Source of the DNA: Polaromonas hydrogenivorans
Lineage (GTDB): Bacteria > Pseudomonadota > Gammaproteobacteria > Burkholderiales > Burkholderiaceae_C
Reading direction: 5' to 3'
Length of the DNA: 64,000 bases
NCBI RefSeq assembly: GCF_040105105.1
Contig: NZ_CP157676.1
Coordinates: 310,001 to 374,000, forward strand
The position numbers were made by a program, and so were the translations under genes. The notes beneath the pieces are model-generated. The model had not been told where the DNA came from, searched no databases, and was given only the letters and a program-made list of their open reading frames with translations. The first letter of the stretch is position 1. Each line of letters opens with the position of its first letter. Positions 24,819-34,132 of this stretch are shown in pieces.

Positions 24819-25015
24819 ACCGTGCTTATCGGGTTGTCACACACAGGTGCGTACATGGTGCATTACAGGCACGCACAGCGACGTAGCGAGACGCATTTTT
24901 CGGAGGTGCTTCACCATAGATTTGCTCGGGTAAATCGCGTCACGCCACGTATGAGCCATCTGCGCGAGGTCAATTGGGCTCGGGTTGTTGTGTGTGACAA
25001 CCCGATAAGCACGGT
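24819..25015. mobile_element. MITE-like element (197 bp)
   Basis: A perfect 27 bp inverted repeat bounds a 143 bp non-coding core: the left copy (24819-24845) starts ACCGTGCTTATCGGG and ends TTGTCACACACA, and the right copy is 24989-25015. The flanks share ACGG (24815-24818 and 25016-25019), which could be a 4 bp target duplication. No transposase is encoded. The structure fits a miniature inverted-repeat element mobilised in trans, or a strong intergenic hairpin. Confidence 0.7.
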
Positions 25016-25228
25016 ACGGACTATGTGTGTAATGGGATGCGGTATGCCCCATCTTCTCGAACTCACCGAAACGCAACCCACTGCGCCATTTCCTCTGATC
25101 GCGCCCGATTTGCCAGCGGCGCTCCGGTTGGAGTGATCTTAGAAATTTTGCAATCGCCGCCCCTGCTCCAAAGCGAAAGTTACTAAATTCATGAATTTCT
25201 GTAGCAGATCGCTGTATTGGAAAGTGCA

Positions 25229-25267
25229 GCAATTCAGGGTCGCTACAGATCCTGGGGTAACTACTGA
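25229..25267 (+). promoter_or_regulatory. Upstream activating box for operon A
   Basis: The segment from GCAATTCAGGGT to GGGGTAACTACTGA matches 32441-32478 upstream of operon B (GCAATACAGGGC to AGGGTAAGTACTGA) with one gap. In both cases 58 bases separate the end of the box from the -24 element. This is the expected position of an enhancer for the sigma54 activator encoded at 30503. An additional inverted pair CTGTAGC/GCTACAG lies at 25199 and 25242. Confidence 0.75.
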
Positions 25268-25325
25268 GTTTGTCTCTGAATTGGGGCTATTTCCAGCTGG
25301 TCGCCAGCACTCTTGTGCGGCCGAA

Positions 25326-25340
25326 TGGCATGCGTTATGC
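25326..25340 (+). promoter_or_regulatory. Sigma54 (-24/-12) promoter of operon A
   Basis: TGGCATGCGTTATGC has the invariant GG and GC with exactly 10 bases between them. The expected start of transcription is about 25352, followed by AAGGAG and the GTG start codon of the first gene. Confidence 0.8.
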
Positions 25341-25376
25341 GTATCGAAACAGCAAAGCAATACAAGGAGATAAACC

Positions 25377-26159
25377 GTGAGCAATGATTCCCACTTGGCC
25401 GCCGCGCTGGCCTTAAGCGAGGCGCGCGAGTCGCGCCGTCCGATCGCACCCATCTCCATCATTCACAGCATCCAGGGGCTTGAAGCCGCTTACGCCGTTG
25501 CCGAGATCAACACCCAGGTCCGCTTATCCGAGGGCCGGCGCATCGTCGGCCTGAAAGTTGGCTTGACGTCTCAAGCGGTGCAACAGCAGCTCGGCGTCGA
25601 TCAACCCGACTTTGGCGTGCTGTTTGACGACATGGAAATCCTGAACGGGCAAGACGTGCCGATGGCCCGCCTGATGCAGCCGAAAGTGGAGGCCGAAATC
25701 GCCTTCGTGGTCAGCCGTGACCTGACAGGGACACGCCCGAGCTACGCTGAATTCCTGGCCTGCCTGGGCTACGCCCTGCCGGCCATCGAGATTGTCGACA
25801 GCGCCATTGCCGACTGGAAGATCAGCCTGGTGGACACCGTGGCCGACAACGCCTCGTGCGGCCTGTATGTGCTGGGCGACCAGCCCGTGCCCCTGGGACA
25901 GCTGGCGCTCGGCGAGCTGGGCATGACCCTGAGCAAGAACGGCCAGACGGTTTCCGTCGGCACGGGCGCAGCCTGCCTGGGTCATCCGCTGCGCGCGGCT
26001 TACTGGCTGGCTTGCACCATGGCTGAGCGGGGCCGGGGACTGCGGGCGGGTGAAATCATTCTTTCCGGAGCGCTCGGCCCCATGGTGCCCGTGGTCGCTG
26101 GCGATCTGGTGCAAGCCCGGATCGGCGCTCTGGGCAGCGTGTCCTGCCGCATGGTTTGA
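25377..26159 (+). CDS. 2-hydroxypenta-2,4-dienoate hydratase (2-keto-4-pentenoate hydratase)
   Basis: The 260-residue product is a member of the fumarylacetoacetate-hydrolase superfamily close to MhpD, DmpE, BphH/BphE and Hsa[23 protein letters not shown] and the metal-binding [13 protein letters not shown] are visible, as are [13 protein letters not shown] and DNASCG. It adds water to 2-hydroxypenta-2,4-dienoate to give 4-hydroxy-2-oxovalerate, a common late step of meta-cleavage pathways. The start is GTG with an AAGGAG ribosome binding site. It is the first gene of operon A behind the sigma54 promoter and is followed directly by the dehydrogenase and aldolase that complete the lower pathway. 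Confidence 0.93.
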   Translation: MSNDSHLAAALALSEARESRRPIAPISIIHSIQGLEAAYAVAEINTQVRLSEGRRIVGLKVGLTSQAVQQQLGVDQPDFGVLFDDMEILNGQDVPMARLMQPKVEAEIAFVVSRDLTGTRPSYAEFLACLGYALPAIEIVDSAIADWKISLVDTVADNASCGLYVLGDQPVPLGQLALGELGMTLSKNGQTVSVGTGAACLGHPLRAAYWLACTMAERGRGLRAGEIILSGALGPMVPVVAGDLVQARIGALGSVSCRMV

Positions 26160-26170
26160 AGGAGTACGAC

Positions 26171-27130
26171 ATGACCCGAAAATTCAAGGCAGCCATCATC
26201 GGCAGCGGCAATATCGGCACGGACCTGATGATCAAGATCCTGCGCCACGGCATTCACATCGAAATGGGCGCCATGGTCGGCATCGACCCGGCTTCCGACG
26301 GCCTGGCACGTGCCGCCCGAATGGGTGTGCCAACCACCCACGAAGGCGTCGAAGGCTTGACCCGCATGCCGAATTTCGCCGACATCGACTTCGTGTTCGA
26401 CGCCACCAGCGCCGGCGCGCATATCAAGAACGACGCTTTCTTGCGCAGCCTCAAGCCCGGCATCCGCATGATCGACCTGACGCCCGCAGCCATCGGCCCG
26501 TACTGCATCCCGGTCGTCAACGGAGAAGAGCACCTCAACGCATTGAACGTCAACATGGTCACCTGCGGCGGCCAGGCCACCATTCCGATGGTCGCGGCGG
26601 TATCGCGCGTGGCCAGGGTGCACTACGGCGAGATCGTCGCCTCCATCTCCAGCAAGAGCGCCGGCCCCGGCACCCGCGCCAACATCGACGAGTTCACCGA
26701 AACCACCTCCAAGGCCATTGAAGTGGTCGGCGGCGCCGCCAAGGGCAAGGCCATCATCGTGCTCAACCCGGCCGAGCCGCCGCTGATCATGCGCGACACG
26801 GTCTATACCCTGAGCGACTTTGCCGACGAAGCGGCCATCGCCAAGTCGGTCGAGCGCATGGCTGCCGCAGTACAGCAGTATGTGCCCGGCTACCGCCTCA
26901 AGCAAAAGGTGCAGTTCGACAGCATCGAAGCCAGCGCCCCGATCAACATTCCCGGCGTCGGCCCGCGCATGAGCGGCCTCAAAACTTCCATCTTCCTGGA
27001 AGTCGAAGGCGCCGCCCACTACCTGCCCGCCTACGCCGGCAATCTGGACATCATGACCAGCGCCGCCCTGCGCACCGCCGAACACATGGCCGCCCGCATG
27101 TGGGCTGCCCAAGCCCTGGCCACCGTCTGA
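26171..27130 (+). CDS. Acetaldehyde dehydrogenase (acylating)
   Basis: The 319-residue product matches DmpF/MhpF/BphJ-type enzymes. The NAD-binding motif [11 protein letters not shown] is at 9-19, the catalytic Cys is residue 132 in [12 protein letters not shown], and [19 protein letters not shown] and [10 protein letters not shown] follow. It oxidises acetaldehyde to acetyl-CoA with NAD and CoA, taking the aldehyde by channelling from the partner aldolase encoded next. The ATG at 26171 is 9 bases after AAGGAG; an ATG at 26156 would overlap the hydratase stop and lacks a site. Catalytic numbering agrees with the characterised Pseudomonas enzyme. All key residues are present. Confidence 0.95.
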   Translation: MTRKFKAAIIGSGNIGTDLMIKILRHGIHIEMGAMVGIDPASDGLARAARMGVPTTHEGVEGLTRMPNFADIDFVFDATSAGAHIKNDAFLRSLKPGIRMIDLTPAAIGPYCIPVVNGEEHLNALNVNMVTCGGQATIPMVAAVSRVARVHYGEIVASISSKSAGPGTRANIDEFTETTSKAIEVVGGAAKGKAIIVLNPAEPPLIMRDTVYTLSDFADEAAIAKSVERMAAAVQQYVPGYRLKQKVQFDSIEASAPINIPGVGPRMSGLKTSIFLEVEGAAHYLPAYAGNLDIMTSAALRTAEHMAARMWAAQALATV

Positions 27131-27141
27131 AGGAGAACCCC

Positions 27142-28209
27142 ATGAGCCACGACATGAGCAAGAAGATCTACATCTCCGACGTGACGCTGCGCGACGGCAG
27201 CCACGCCATCCGCCACCAGTACAGCGTCGAACAAGTCAGGCAAATCGCCAAGGCGCTGGACGACGCCAAGGTGGACTCCATCGAGGTCGCGCACGGCGAC
27301 GGCCTGCAAGGCGGCAGCTTCAACTACGGCTTTGGCGCCCACACCGACGTCGAGTGGATCGAGGCCGTGGCCAGCGTGGTCAAGCACGCAAAAATAGCCA
27401 CCCTGCTGCTGCCGGGCATCGGCACCGTGCATGACCTGCGCGCCGCCTATGACGCTGGCGCCCGCATCGTGCGCGTCGCCACGCACTGCACAGAAGCCGA
27501 CATCTCGCGCCAGCACATCGAGTACGCCCGCCACCTCGGCATGGAAGCCGTCGGCTTTCTCATGATGAGCCACATGCAGACGCCGCAGGGCCTGGCCCAG
27601 CAGGCCAAGCTCATGGAAAGCTACGGCGCCACGGTGTGCTACGTGGTGGACTCCGGCGGCGCATTGAGCATGAACGACGTGCGCGAGCGCTTCCGCGCCT
27701 TCAAGGACGTGCTCAAGCCCGAAACCCAGACCGGCATGCACGCCCACCACAACCTGAGCCTGGGCGTGGCCAACTCCATCGTCGCCGTTGAAGAAGGCTG
27801 CGACCGCGTGGACGCCAGCCTGGCCGGCATGGGCGCAGGCGCGGGCAATGCGCCGCTCGAAGTGTTCATCGCCGCCGCCGCGCGCCTGGGCTGGAACCAC
27901 GGCTGCGACCTCTACAAGCTGATGGACGCCGCCGATGACATCGTGCGTCCGCTGCAGGACCGCCCGGTGCGCGTGGACCGCGAGACGCTGGCGCTGGGTT
28001 ATGCCGGTGTGTACTCCAGTTTCTTGCGCCACTCGGAAGTGGCCGCGAAGAAATATGGCCTCAAGGCGGTGGACATCCTGGTCGAGCTGGGACGGCGGCG
28101 CATGGTGGGCGGCCAGGAAGACATGATCGTTGACGTGGCACTGGATCTGCTCAAGGCACGGGAGCACGAGCGCATCCACGCACAGCCCGTGATGAGCGAG
28201 GCAGGCTGA
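27142..28209 (+). CDS. 4-hydroxy-2-oxovalerate aldolase
   Basis: The 355-residue product is a DmpG/BphI/HsaF-type class II aldolase with an HMGL-like TIM barrel. [14 protein letters not shown] contains Arg17, Asp18 and His21, and [10 protein letters not shown] contains the metal ligands His200 and His202. The C-terminal domain that contacts the dehydrogenase follows ([20 protein letters not shown]). It splits 4-hydroxy-2-oxovalerate into pyruvate and acetaldehyde. I chose the ATG at 27142 with GAAGGAG upstream. It lies 11 bp after the dehydrogenase, consistent with equal expression of the channelling complex. Confidence 0.95.
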   Translation: MSHDMSKKIYISDVTLRDGSHAIRHQYSVEQVRQIAKALDDAKVDSIEVAHGDGLQGGSFNYGFGAHTDVEWIEAVASVVKHAKIATLLLPGIGTVHDLRAAYDAGARIVRVATHCTEADISRQHIEYARHLGMEAVGFLMMSHMQTPQGLAQQAKLMESYGATVCYVVDSGGALSMNDVRERFRAFKDVLKPETQTGMHAHHNLSLGVANSIVAVEEGCDRVDASLAGMGAGAGNAPLEVFIAAAARLGWNHGCDLYKLMDAADDIVRPLQDRPVRVDRETLALGYAGVYSSFLRHSEVAAKKYGLKAVDILVELGRRRMVGGQEDMIVDVALDLLKAREHERIHAQPVMSEAG

Positions 28210-28221
28210 ACAGGGGCTGAC

Positions 28222-29208
28222 ATGAACCACGACGCTACTCCAGCCTTGGACCCCAAGGAATTCCGTGCAGCCCTGGGCTCGTTCGCCACCGGCGTCACCG
28301 TTATCACTGCCCGCGCTGCTGACGGAACGGCTGTGGGCTTGACGGCCAACAGCTTCAACTCGGTGTCGATAGATCCGCCGATGGTTTTGTGGAGCCTGTC
28401 CAAAAGGGCATACAGCCTGCCCGTGTTCACCGCTTCCGAGCATTGGGCGGTGCATGTGCTGGCGGCGGATCAAGAGCCGCTTTCGAATCGCTTCGCCAGG
28501 GCCGGCGAAGACAAGTTCGCGGGACTCGACCTCGAAGACAACGTAGCCAGCCTGCCCTTGCTCAAGGGATGTGCAGCGCGTTTTCAGTGCAAGACGTCGT
28601 TTCAGTACGAAGGTGGCGATCACATCATCTTCGTAGGCGAGGTCACATCTTTCGAGCGCAGTGACCACCCGCCGCTGGTCTTCCATGCCGGACGCTATGC
28701 GCTGGCTACGCAGAAGGACCCATCGCTGCCGCAGGCACGCAGCGCACGCGTCGCCGGCGGCTTCAGTGAGGATCTGCTTGGGTACCTGCTCGGCCGCGCG
28801 TTCTTCCAGTTCCACGAAGGCCTGCGCAGCAAGCTAAACGCGCACGGGCTGTCGGACCCGCAATGGTGGGTGATTGCCGCCTTGACGGCCAAGGACGGCG
28901 TCACCGCGCAGGCAGTAGATGCTGCGATCTCGTACAGCCTTGGCTGCGCCAGCGAGCCGATCCTGCAAAGCCTGCTGCCGACCGGCTGGCTGGCGGTCGA
29001 GGGCGTGGACGAACAGGGCATTGCCATTTACTGCCTAACCACCAGCGGACGCGATCGTTCGCTTCACCTGCTGGCGGCCGCCAAGTCGATCGAGGTGGAC
29101 ATGATCGCTCGTATCGGCTACGCGGACGGTGCACTGCTCAAGACCCTGTTGCACAAGTTCATCCACCAGACGGATCCAGGACTACCTGACCTCTGGTGCA
29201 ATGTTTGA
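28222..29208 (+). CDS. Flavin reductase with C-terminal MarR-like domain (HPA hydroxylase C1-type)
   Basis: The 328-residue product has two parts. Residues 1-165 form a flavin_reduct domain (FRAALGSFATGVTVITARA, GLTANSFNSVSIDPPMVLWS, FHAGRYALA). Residues about 180-328 form a winged-helix, MarR-like domain (LGRAFFQFHEGL, GLSDPQWWVIAAL, LPTGWLAVEG). The same fusion is known in the reductase C1 of Acinetobacter p-hydroxyphenylacetate hydroxylase, where the tail restrains activity until the phenolic substrate binds. By analogy this enzyme makes reduced FMN/FAD for the oxygenase at 34133 only when its substrate is present. It lies 12 bp after the aldolase gene in operon A. The ligand is not predictable. 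Confidence 0.85.
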   Translation: MNHDATPALDPKEFRAALGSFATGVTVITARAADGTAVGLTANSFNSVSIDPPMVLWSLSKRAYSLPVFTASEHWAVHVLAADQEPLSNRFARAGEDKFAGLDLEDNVASLPLLKGCAARFQCKTSFQYEGGDHIIFVGEVTSFERSDHPPLVFHAGRYALATQKDPSLPQARSARVAGGFSEDLLGYLLGRAFFQFHEGLRSKLNAHGLSDPQWWVIAALTAKDGVTAQAVDAAISYSLGCASEPILQSLLPTGWLAVEGVDEQGIAIYCLTTSGRDRSLHLLAAAKSIEVDMIARIGYADGALLKTLLHKFIHQTDPGLPDLWCNV

Positions 29209-29332
29209 GTCTATGGCCGGATCGCCCCCCGGGGGCGGCGTCTCCTGATTCCGGTGGGTGCCAGAGCGGCCGGCGCAATGGGTTGACCATGGCTCTCGCC
29301 AGAGAGCTTGCGCGTGGGTTGCTGTCTTCGCA

Positions 29333-30496
29333 ATGAAACATATATTGATCATCCTCGGTCTGCTGACAGCGTTCGCGCCAATGTCGACTGATATGTACCT
29401 GCCTGCCTTCACGGCCATCGCCATGGACCTTGGGGTATCGATGTCTATCGTGCAGGCGACGTTGGCTGTTTACTTCGCCGGAACGGCGCTGGGTCAAATT
29501 GCCTACGGCCCGATCAGCGACCGCTACGGGCGCAAGCCGCCGCTGTACGTGGGACTGCTTCTGTACATCGTGGCCTCGGTGGGCTGCGCCGTGGCGCCCA
29601 ACGTCGAGGTGCTGTTGGTGATGCGCTTGCTGCAAGCTGTCGGAGCGAGTGCCGGTATGGTGATCGCGCGCGCTATCGTTAGCGACCTGTTCGACCATGT
29701 GGGCGGTGTCCGCGCATTCTCGCGCATGATGCTGGTGATGGGGGTGGCCCCGATACTCGCGCCATTGGCTGGCGGGCAGTTGTTCGTCTGGTTGGGCTGG
29801 CGGGCGATCTTCTGGGTGCTCGCCGCCTTTGGTTTGCTGTGCCTGGTTATGTGCGTGGCTGGCCTGCGCGAGTCGCATCCGCCGCAACGACGATCAAGCG
29901 CCGACTGGGTCGCGCGCATGGGAGGGTTCATCGAGTTGCTGCGCGAGCCCAGATTTCTTGGTCACGCTATTGTCGGGGCGTTGGCGATGTCGGCGATGTT
30001 TGCCTACATTGCGGGTTCGCCCTTTGTTTTCATCGAACTCTATGGAGTTCCCGCGACACATTTCGGATTTCTTTTCGGCCTGAATGCTGTGGGCCTGATT
30101 GGCGGTTCGCAACTCAACGCACGCCTGCTGAAGAGCGTGCATCCAGAGCGTATCCTGCACTGGGGCCTGTTCATGCTGATGGCCTCGACACTGGTCTTGC
30201 TGGCGGCGGGTTCTTCAGGCACAACTCAGCTCTCATGGCTGCTGGGGCCCTTGTTCGTCGCCATCGCCAGCTTGGGTCTGGTTATACCCAACTCCGCAGC
30301 GCTTGCGCTGCGCGGCCAAGCGGCGCGTGCCGGCGTCGCCTCGGCGCTGCTGGGCAGCTTGCAATTCCTGATATTCGGTATCGCGGCTGCTGCAGTGTCT
30401 TTAATGCATGACGGCACAGCGCAGCCGATGACCGGCACGATGGCCGTTTGTGGTCTCGGGGCGTGGTGGGTCCACCGCTGGCTTCGGCGCCGTTGA
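29333..30496 (+). CDS. MFS multidrug efflux transporter, Bcr/CflA family
   Basis: The 387-residue membrane protein has about 12 hydrophobic segments. The N-terminus LTAFAPMSTDMYLPAFTAIA and the loop ISDRYGRKPPLYVGL are signatures of Bcr/CflA drug:proton antiporters. The ATG at 29333 opens directly on the first membrane helix; an upstream in-frame extension adds a hydrophilic segment without a ribosome binding site. It is 124 bp after the flavin-reductase gene and convergent with the regulator. Export of the aromatic substrate or a toxic intermediate is a reasonable inference from the context. Confidence 0.87.
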   Translation: MKHILIILGLLTAFAPMSTDMYLPAFTAIAMDLGVSMSIVQATLAVYFAGTALGQIAYGPISDRYGRKPPLYVGLLLYIVASVGCAVAPNVEVLLVMRLLQAVGASAGMVIARAIVSDLFDHVGGVRAFSRMMLVMGVAPILAPLAGGQLFVWLGWRAIFWVLAAFGLLCLVMCVAGLRESHPPQRRSSADWVARMGGFIELLREPRFLGHAIVGALAMSAMFAYIAGSPFVFIELYGVPATHFGFLFGLNAVGLIGGSQLNARLLKSVHPERILHWGLFMLMASTLVLLAAGSSGTTQLSWLLGPLFVAIASLGLVIPNSAALALRGQAARAGVASALLGSLQFLIFGIAAAAVSLMHDGTAQPMTGTMAVCGLGAWWVHRWLRRR

Positions 30497-30502
30497 GAGG
30501 TT

Positions 30503-32329
30503 TCAGTCGTCGAGTTTTTTGACGCGGTAGTCTAACTGTGCACGCGTCACGCCCAGCAGCGTCGCGGCGCGTGAAATGTTGCCTCCGGCCTGTTTGACGG
30601 CTGCTCGCGTCATCGCATCGTCCATGTCCGACATCGATACCTTGCCCTGGCGCACAATTTCTTCGGCCATCGCGTCTATCGATTCGGAGGCGGACGAGTC
30701 CCTCGCAGCTTCGTCGCCATGCTGTGTGAGCGTGCCGGTGCCATTTATGCCTAGCAGAGACGGGGTATTAAGGGCATTGTCGATACTAAACAAATGGTGC
30801 ATGTCAATCAATTCGCCATCCTGGGCAAGGATCACGCCGCGCTCGAGCACATTTTCAAGTTCGCGGATATTGCCTGGCCACTGGTGATGCATTACGGCCT
30901 GCATGGCGCGCGAGGTAATGCCAAGCACCGGGCGGTCATGGCGCTTGGAAAAACGTGTCAGGAGCACCTCGGTGAGCAGCGGAATATCATCACGCCGTTC
31001 GCGCAGCGGCTGGATGAGCAGGGGGAACACGTTAAGGCGGAAAAATAGATCCTCGCGGAAGCGGCCTTCGCGCACAGCCGTCTGCAGATTTTCGTTGGTC
31101 GCGGCAATCACGCGAACATTGGTACGCAGGGTCTTGCTGCTGCCAAGGCGCTCCAGTTCCCCGTTCTGCAGTACGCGCAGCAGCTTGCCTTGAGCTGTCA
31201 TGCTGAGGGTACCGATCTCGTCGAGGAAAATCGTGCCTCCATCGGCAAACTCGAAGCGCCCGGCGCGCGACGTGGTCGCGCCTGAATACGCACCGCGCTC
31301 GACGCCAAATAGCTCCGATTCGATCAATTGCTCGGGGATAGCGGCACAGTTCACCTCGACAAATGGTAGATGCGCGCGCCTGCTGTTGCGATGCACGTCA
31401 CGCGCAATCAGGCTTTTTCCAACACCGCTCTCGCCGAGAAGCAGTACTGTGGCGTTGGTCGGTGCGACGCGCAGCACTTTGTGCCGTAATAAGTGAAATG
31501 CTGTTGATGCGCCGACTACGAGATCGTGCGGCGTTTCGCCCGCAAAGGCACTTGGAGCAATCGCGGGTGCGGCGGCAGGAACTTCGGCGGCCTTGCCCGG
31601 CATGTAGACCTTGGTGGGCGGCGCAGGCTGGGGCTCCAGGAAGCGCAGATCCTCCGCCGCATCATCCCAGCGCGATGCGGGCTTGGCCACGTTGCGGCAG
31701 TGTGGATTGCCCATGGCCCGGCATTCGATCTCGCGCACCAGGATGCGCTGCCCTGCGCAGGTGCTCAGGTAGCCCGTGCTGTAGCCAACCTCAGTCCAGC
31801 ACACGGCGTGCGAGCCAATGCCATGCAGGGCGATATGCGCTTCGTCCTCGATTGAGTTTTTCCAGAGCCACTCGGCATAGTATTCATTGCCCTGGAGAAT
31901 CACTGCGTCTGGCTGCGGCAGGTTCTCCGGTAGTACGAAGCCCTGCAGCGCGTGGAGAATCGCACCGGTGCGTAAGAGATCTGCCATCGAAGCTTGATTC
32001 CCGACCATCTTCCACGCCATTTCTGCGTCACGGCAACCCGCCGCGTAGCCGATGCGCGTGAGCAGCCCGCGTGCCGTATCGACGCCCAGCGAAGCAATCA
32101 ACTCCTCTCGCAGAGAGGAGAAGGCTTCCGCATGCAACAACACCATGCGTCTGTCTTCGAGCCAGATGCTTCCCTCGTTGGGCGAGAAGCGCAGCTTAGA
32201 TGTGAACTCGCGCACCTTGGGCAGGTTGAGGTCCACCAGCAGTTCAGGTACAGCGATTACCGGCGTTGCGTTGTCGTGGGGCTTGCGTGCCGGGATATCA
32301 CGGGACTTTGCGGTGGGCTTATGGAGCAT
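30503..32329 (-). CDS. Sigma54-dependent activator of the XylR/DmpR (NtrC) family
   Basis: The 608-residue product has the three-part layout of aromatic-sensing activators. Residues about 30-145 are XylR_N-like and 160-215 a V4R domain ([30 protein letters not shown]). The AAA+ domain at about 265-505 has Walker A GESGVGKS at 299-306, Walker B TIFLDE at 366-371 and [13 protein letters not shown] Fis-type HTH ([19 protein letters not shown]) ends the protein. The sigma54-contact loop reads GAYSGA (346-351) and not GAFTGA. It starts at the ATG at 32329 (a TTG at 32335 is possible) and is divergent from operon B. It is expected to activate both sigma54 promoters when an aromatic effector binds. 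Confidence 0.93.
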   Translation of the reverse strand: MLHKPTAKSRDIPARKPHDNATPVIAVPELLVDLNLPKVREFTSKLRFSPNEGSIWLEDRRMVLLHAEAFSSLREELIASLGVDTARGLLTRIGYAAGCRDAEMAWKMVGNQASMADLLRTGAILHALQGFVLPENLPQPDAVILQGNEYYAEWLWKNSIEDEAHIALHGIGSHAVCWTEVGYSTGYLSTCAGQRILVREIECRAMGNPHCRNVAKPASRWDDAAEDLRFLEPQPAPPTKVYMPGKAAEVPAAAPAIAPSAFAGETPHDLVVGASTAFHLLRHKVLRVAPTNATVLLLGESGVGKSLIARDVHRNSRRAHLPFVEVNCAAIPEQLIESELFGVERGAYSGATTSRAGRFEFADGGTIFLDEIGTLSMTAQGKLLRVLQNGELERLGSSKTLRTNVRVIAATNENLQTAVREGRFREDLFFRLNVFPLLIQPLRERRDDIPLLTEVLLTRFSKRHDRPVLGITSRAMQAVMHHQWPGNIRELENVLERGVILAQDGELIDMHHLFSIDNALNTPSLLGINGTGTLTQHGDEAARDSSASESIDAMAEEIVRQGKVSMSDMDDAMTRAAVKQAGGNISRAATLLGVTRAQLDYRVKKLDD

Positions 32330-32440
32330 TGGCAATCGGACGATAGGTTTACGAAATTTAGCAAGATCATCTTTGGAGTGGAGGCATTAATTCATAAATT
32401 CATTAACAAATAACCCCAGGGTGTTTGATGCGCAACTGTA

Positions 32441-32478
32441 GCAATACAGGGCTGTAACAGGCCCAGGGTAAGTACTGA
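32441..32478 (+). promoter_or_regulatory. Upstream activating box for operon B
   Basis: The conserved partner of the box at 25229-25267. It includes the small inverted repeat CTGTA-GCAA-TACAG just at its left edge (from 32436). It lies between the activator gene and operon B and so could also serve autoregulation. Confidence 0.75.
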
Positions 32479-32536
32479 TTTTTCCAGTGAAATTTGACCA
32501 GTCCTGCAGTGTGTCAAACGCTCATTTTTGGCCGAC

Positions 32537-32551
32537 TGGCACGGCGATTGC
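32537..32551 (+). promoter_or_regulatory. Sigma54 (-24/-12) promoter of operon B
   Basis: TGGCACGGCGATTGC is a near-consensus -24/-12 element with GG and GC separated by 10 bases. Transcription should start near 32563, ahead of AAGGAGA and the ATG at 32597. Confidence 0.9.
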
Positions 32552-32596
32552 GATAAGGGAGGTGCTACTGCAAATTATCACAAGGAGACATAATTC

Positions 32597-33499
32597 ATGG
32601 CGGTCATTTCCAACCTCGGCTACGCAATCTTTGGCGTCAGCGACCTTGCTAGGTGGGAGAATTTCGCTGTCGACCTGATGGGCTTCCAGGTCGGCCGGCG
32701 CGAGAACGGCAGGCTACTGACCCTGCGCATGGATGAGTACGAGCAGCGTATCGTTCTCGAACAGGGTGCCGAGGACGACGTGCGTGCTGCCGGCTGGCAG
32801 ATTGACACGGAGGAGGCGCTCGACGCCTTCGCAGACCAGGTGCGGGCACAGGGCGTTAACGTCGAAGCTGGCAGCGCTGAGTTGGCACGCGCGCGTCGTG
32901 TCGAGAAGCTCTACGTCTGCGCCGATCCCAATGGCTTCAAGCACGAATTTTATTTCGGCCCGGCCATCGCCACCAGCCCGTTCCGCTCTTCGGTGATGAA
33001 GGGGCCTGGCTTTCTCACCGGTCCGCTTGGCATTGGTCATTTGCTGCCGCGGTCAATCGACTACAAGGCCTCGGTCTCGTTCTACCGTCAGGTGTTGGGT
33101 CTGAAGATCAGCGACTACATCCGTGAGGAAATCGCTCCTGGCATCGTGGCCGACGCGACCTTCTTCCACAGTTCCAGTGGCCGGCATCACTCGCTGGCCA
33201 CTGCCGCGATCCCGAGTGACAAGATCCTCAACCACATCATGGTTGAGGTGAAGGACATGGACGATGTCGGTCTCGCCTACGACCGCTGCGTCAAGGCGGG
33301 CTATTCGATGGTACTCGAGCTGGGTCACCATCCGAACGACAAGATGTTTTCGTTCTACGTCGAGACGCCTTCCGGCTTCGCAATGGAGTGCGGTTACGGG
33401 GGCATCGTGATCGATGAGGCCAACTGGGAGGTGATCAGCTACAGCAAGATGAGCGACTGGGGCCACAAGCGTCGTGCGCCCCGTGCGGTCGCGGCTTGA
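32597..33499 (+). CDS. Type I extradiol (catechol 2,3-) dioxygenase, BphC/HsaC-like
   Basis: The 300-residue product is a two-domain vicinal-oxygen-chelate dioxygenase. The catalytic C-terminal domain supplies the Fe(II) ligands His148 (GIGHLLPRS), His213 (LNHIMVEV) and Glu264 (AMECGYGG), in register with His146, His210 and Glu260 of biphenyl BphC. His197/198 (GRHHSLA) fits the conserved active-site His. It cleaves a catecholic ring next to the hydroxyls with O2. Length and domain plan match enzymes for bicyclic or substituted catechols such as 2,3-dihydroxybiphenyl and HsaC substrates. First gene of operon B. Confidence 0.93.
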   Translation: MAVISNLGYAIFGVSDLARWENFAVDLMGFQVGRRENGRLLTLRMDEYEQRIVLEQGAEDDVRAAGWQIDTEEALDAFADQVRAQGVNVEAGSAELARARRVEKLYVCADPNGFKHEFYFGPAIATSPFRSSVMKGPGFLTGPLGIGHLLPRSIDYKASVSFYRQVLGLKISDYIREEIAPGIVADATFFHSSSGRHHSLATAAIPSDKILNHIMVEVKDMDDVGLAYDRCVKAGYSMVLELGHHPNDKMFSFYVETPSGFAMECGYGGIVIDEANWEVISYSKMSDWGHKRRAPRAVAA

Positions 33500-33512
33500 G
33501 CAGGAGGCCAAC

Positions 33513-34085
33513 ATGCAAACCGCAATGATTGAGCGCAGTCTTCCCATGGCGCCCATGATGAGCCGTTCAAAGTCGTGCAGTGCCGGGCAAGTTGTTGCTG
33601 CCGGGCGCTTTCGTGCAGGAATGGCCAAGCTGGGTGGGGCCTGCACCATCATCACTTCCAGCTACGCCGGAGAGCGCGCAGGTTTAACTGCCACGGCGGT
33701 GTGTTCTGTCAGTGCTGAGCCACCCCGCCTGCTGGTGTGCATCAACCGCAACGTTCGCGCCCATCAGGTCATTACCGCCGGCGGTGTGCTTGGCGTCAAC
33801 GTGCTGGATGCCCGCCACGAGACCTTGGCCATGCGCTTCGCGGGCATGGTTGACGGCGTGGTCGGTGGTGACCGCTTTCTCGAAGGTGACTGGGCGGACA
33901 GCGACAACGGCGTGCCGATACTGCGCGATGCCCTGGTCAGCTTCGAGTGTCACGTGATCGATGAGACGGTCTCCGGCACCCACAGCATCTTTCTTTGCGA
34001 GGTGACGGACATCGGTACATCCGACTCCGCTGCACATGCCCTCGTGTACTTCAACCGTCAGTTCGTCCCCATCGCAACGGCGTGA
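33513..34085 (+). CDS. Flavin reductase (HsaB/HpaC-like)
   Basis: The 190-residue product is a single-domain flavin reductase: GRFRAGMAKLGGACTIITS, GLTATAVCSVSAEPPRLLVC, GVLGVNVLDA and ALVYFNRQFVPI. It supplies reduced flavin to a two-component monooxygenase. The ATG at 33513 has AGGAGG eight bases upstream. It lies between the dioxygenase and the hydroxylase gene, the usual position of the reductase partner. Because operon A has its own C1-type reductase, this one may be the constitutive partner or serve another oxygenase. No MarR-like tail is present. Confidence 0.88.
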   Translation: MQTAMIERSLPMAPMMSRSKSCSAGQVVAAGRFRAGMAKLGGACTIITSSYAGERAGLTATAVCSVSAEPPRLLVCINRNVRAHQVITAGGVLGVNVLDARHETLAMRFAGMVDGVVGGDRFLEGDWADSDNGVPILRDALVSFECHVIDETVSGTHSIFLCEVTDIGTSDSAAHALVYFNRQFVPIATA

Positions 34086-34132
34086 TCGCCGGTTCTTACG
34101 ACTTTTCAAGCCTTCATACAAGGAACAATCTC

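Noticed and set aside
24583..25232. Short open frames on both strands between 24.6 and 25.2 kb
   Set aside because: They cross the MITE-like inverted repeat, lack ribosome binding sites and have no known domain.
27031..28815. Open frame of 594 codons antisense to the aldolase and flavin reductase genes
   Set aside because: Spans two well-supported genes in the opposite strand and has the low-information composition of a shadow frame.
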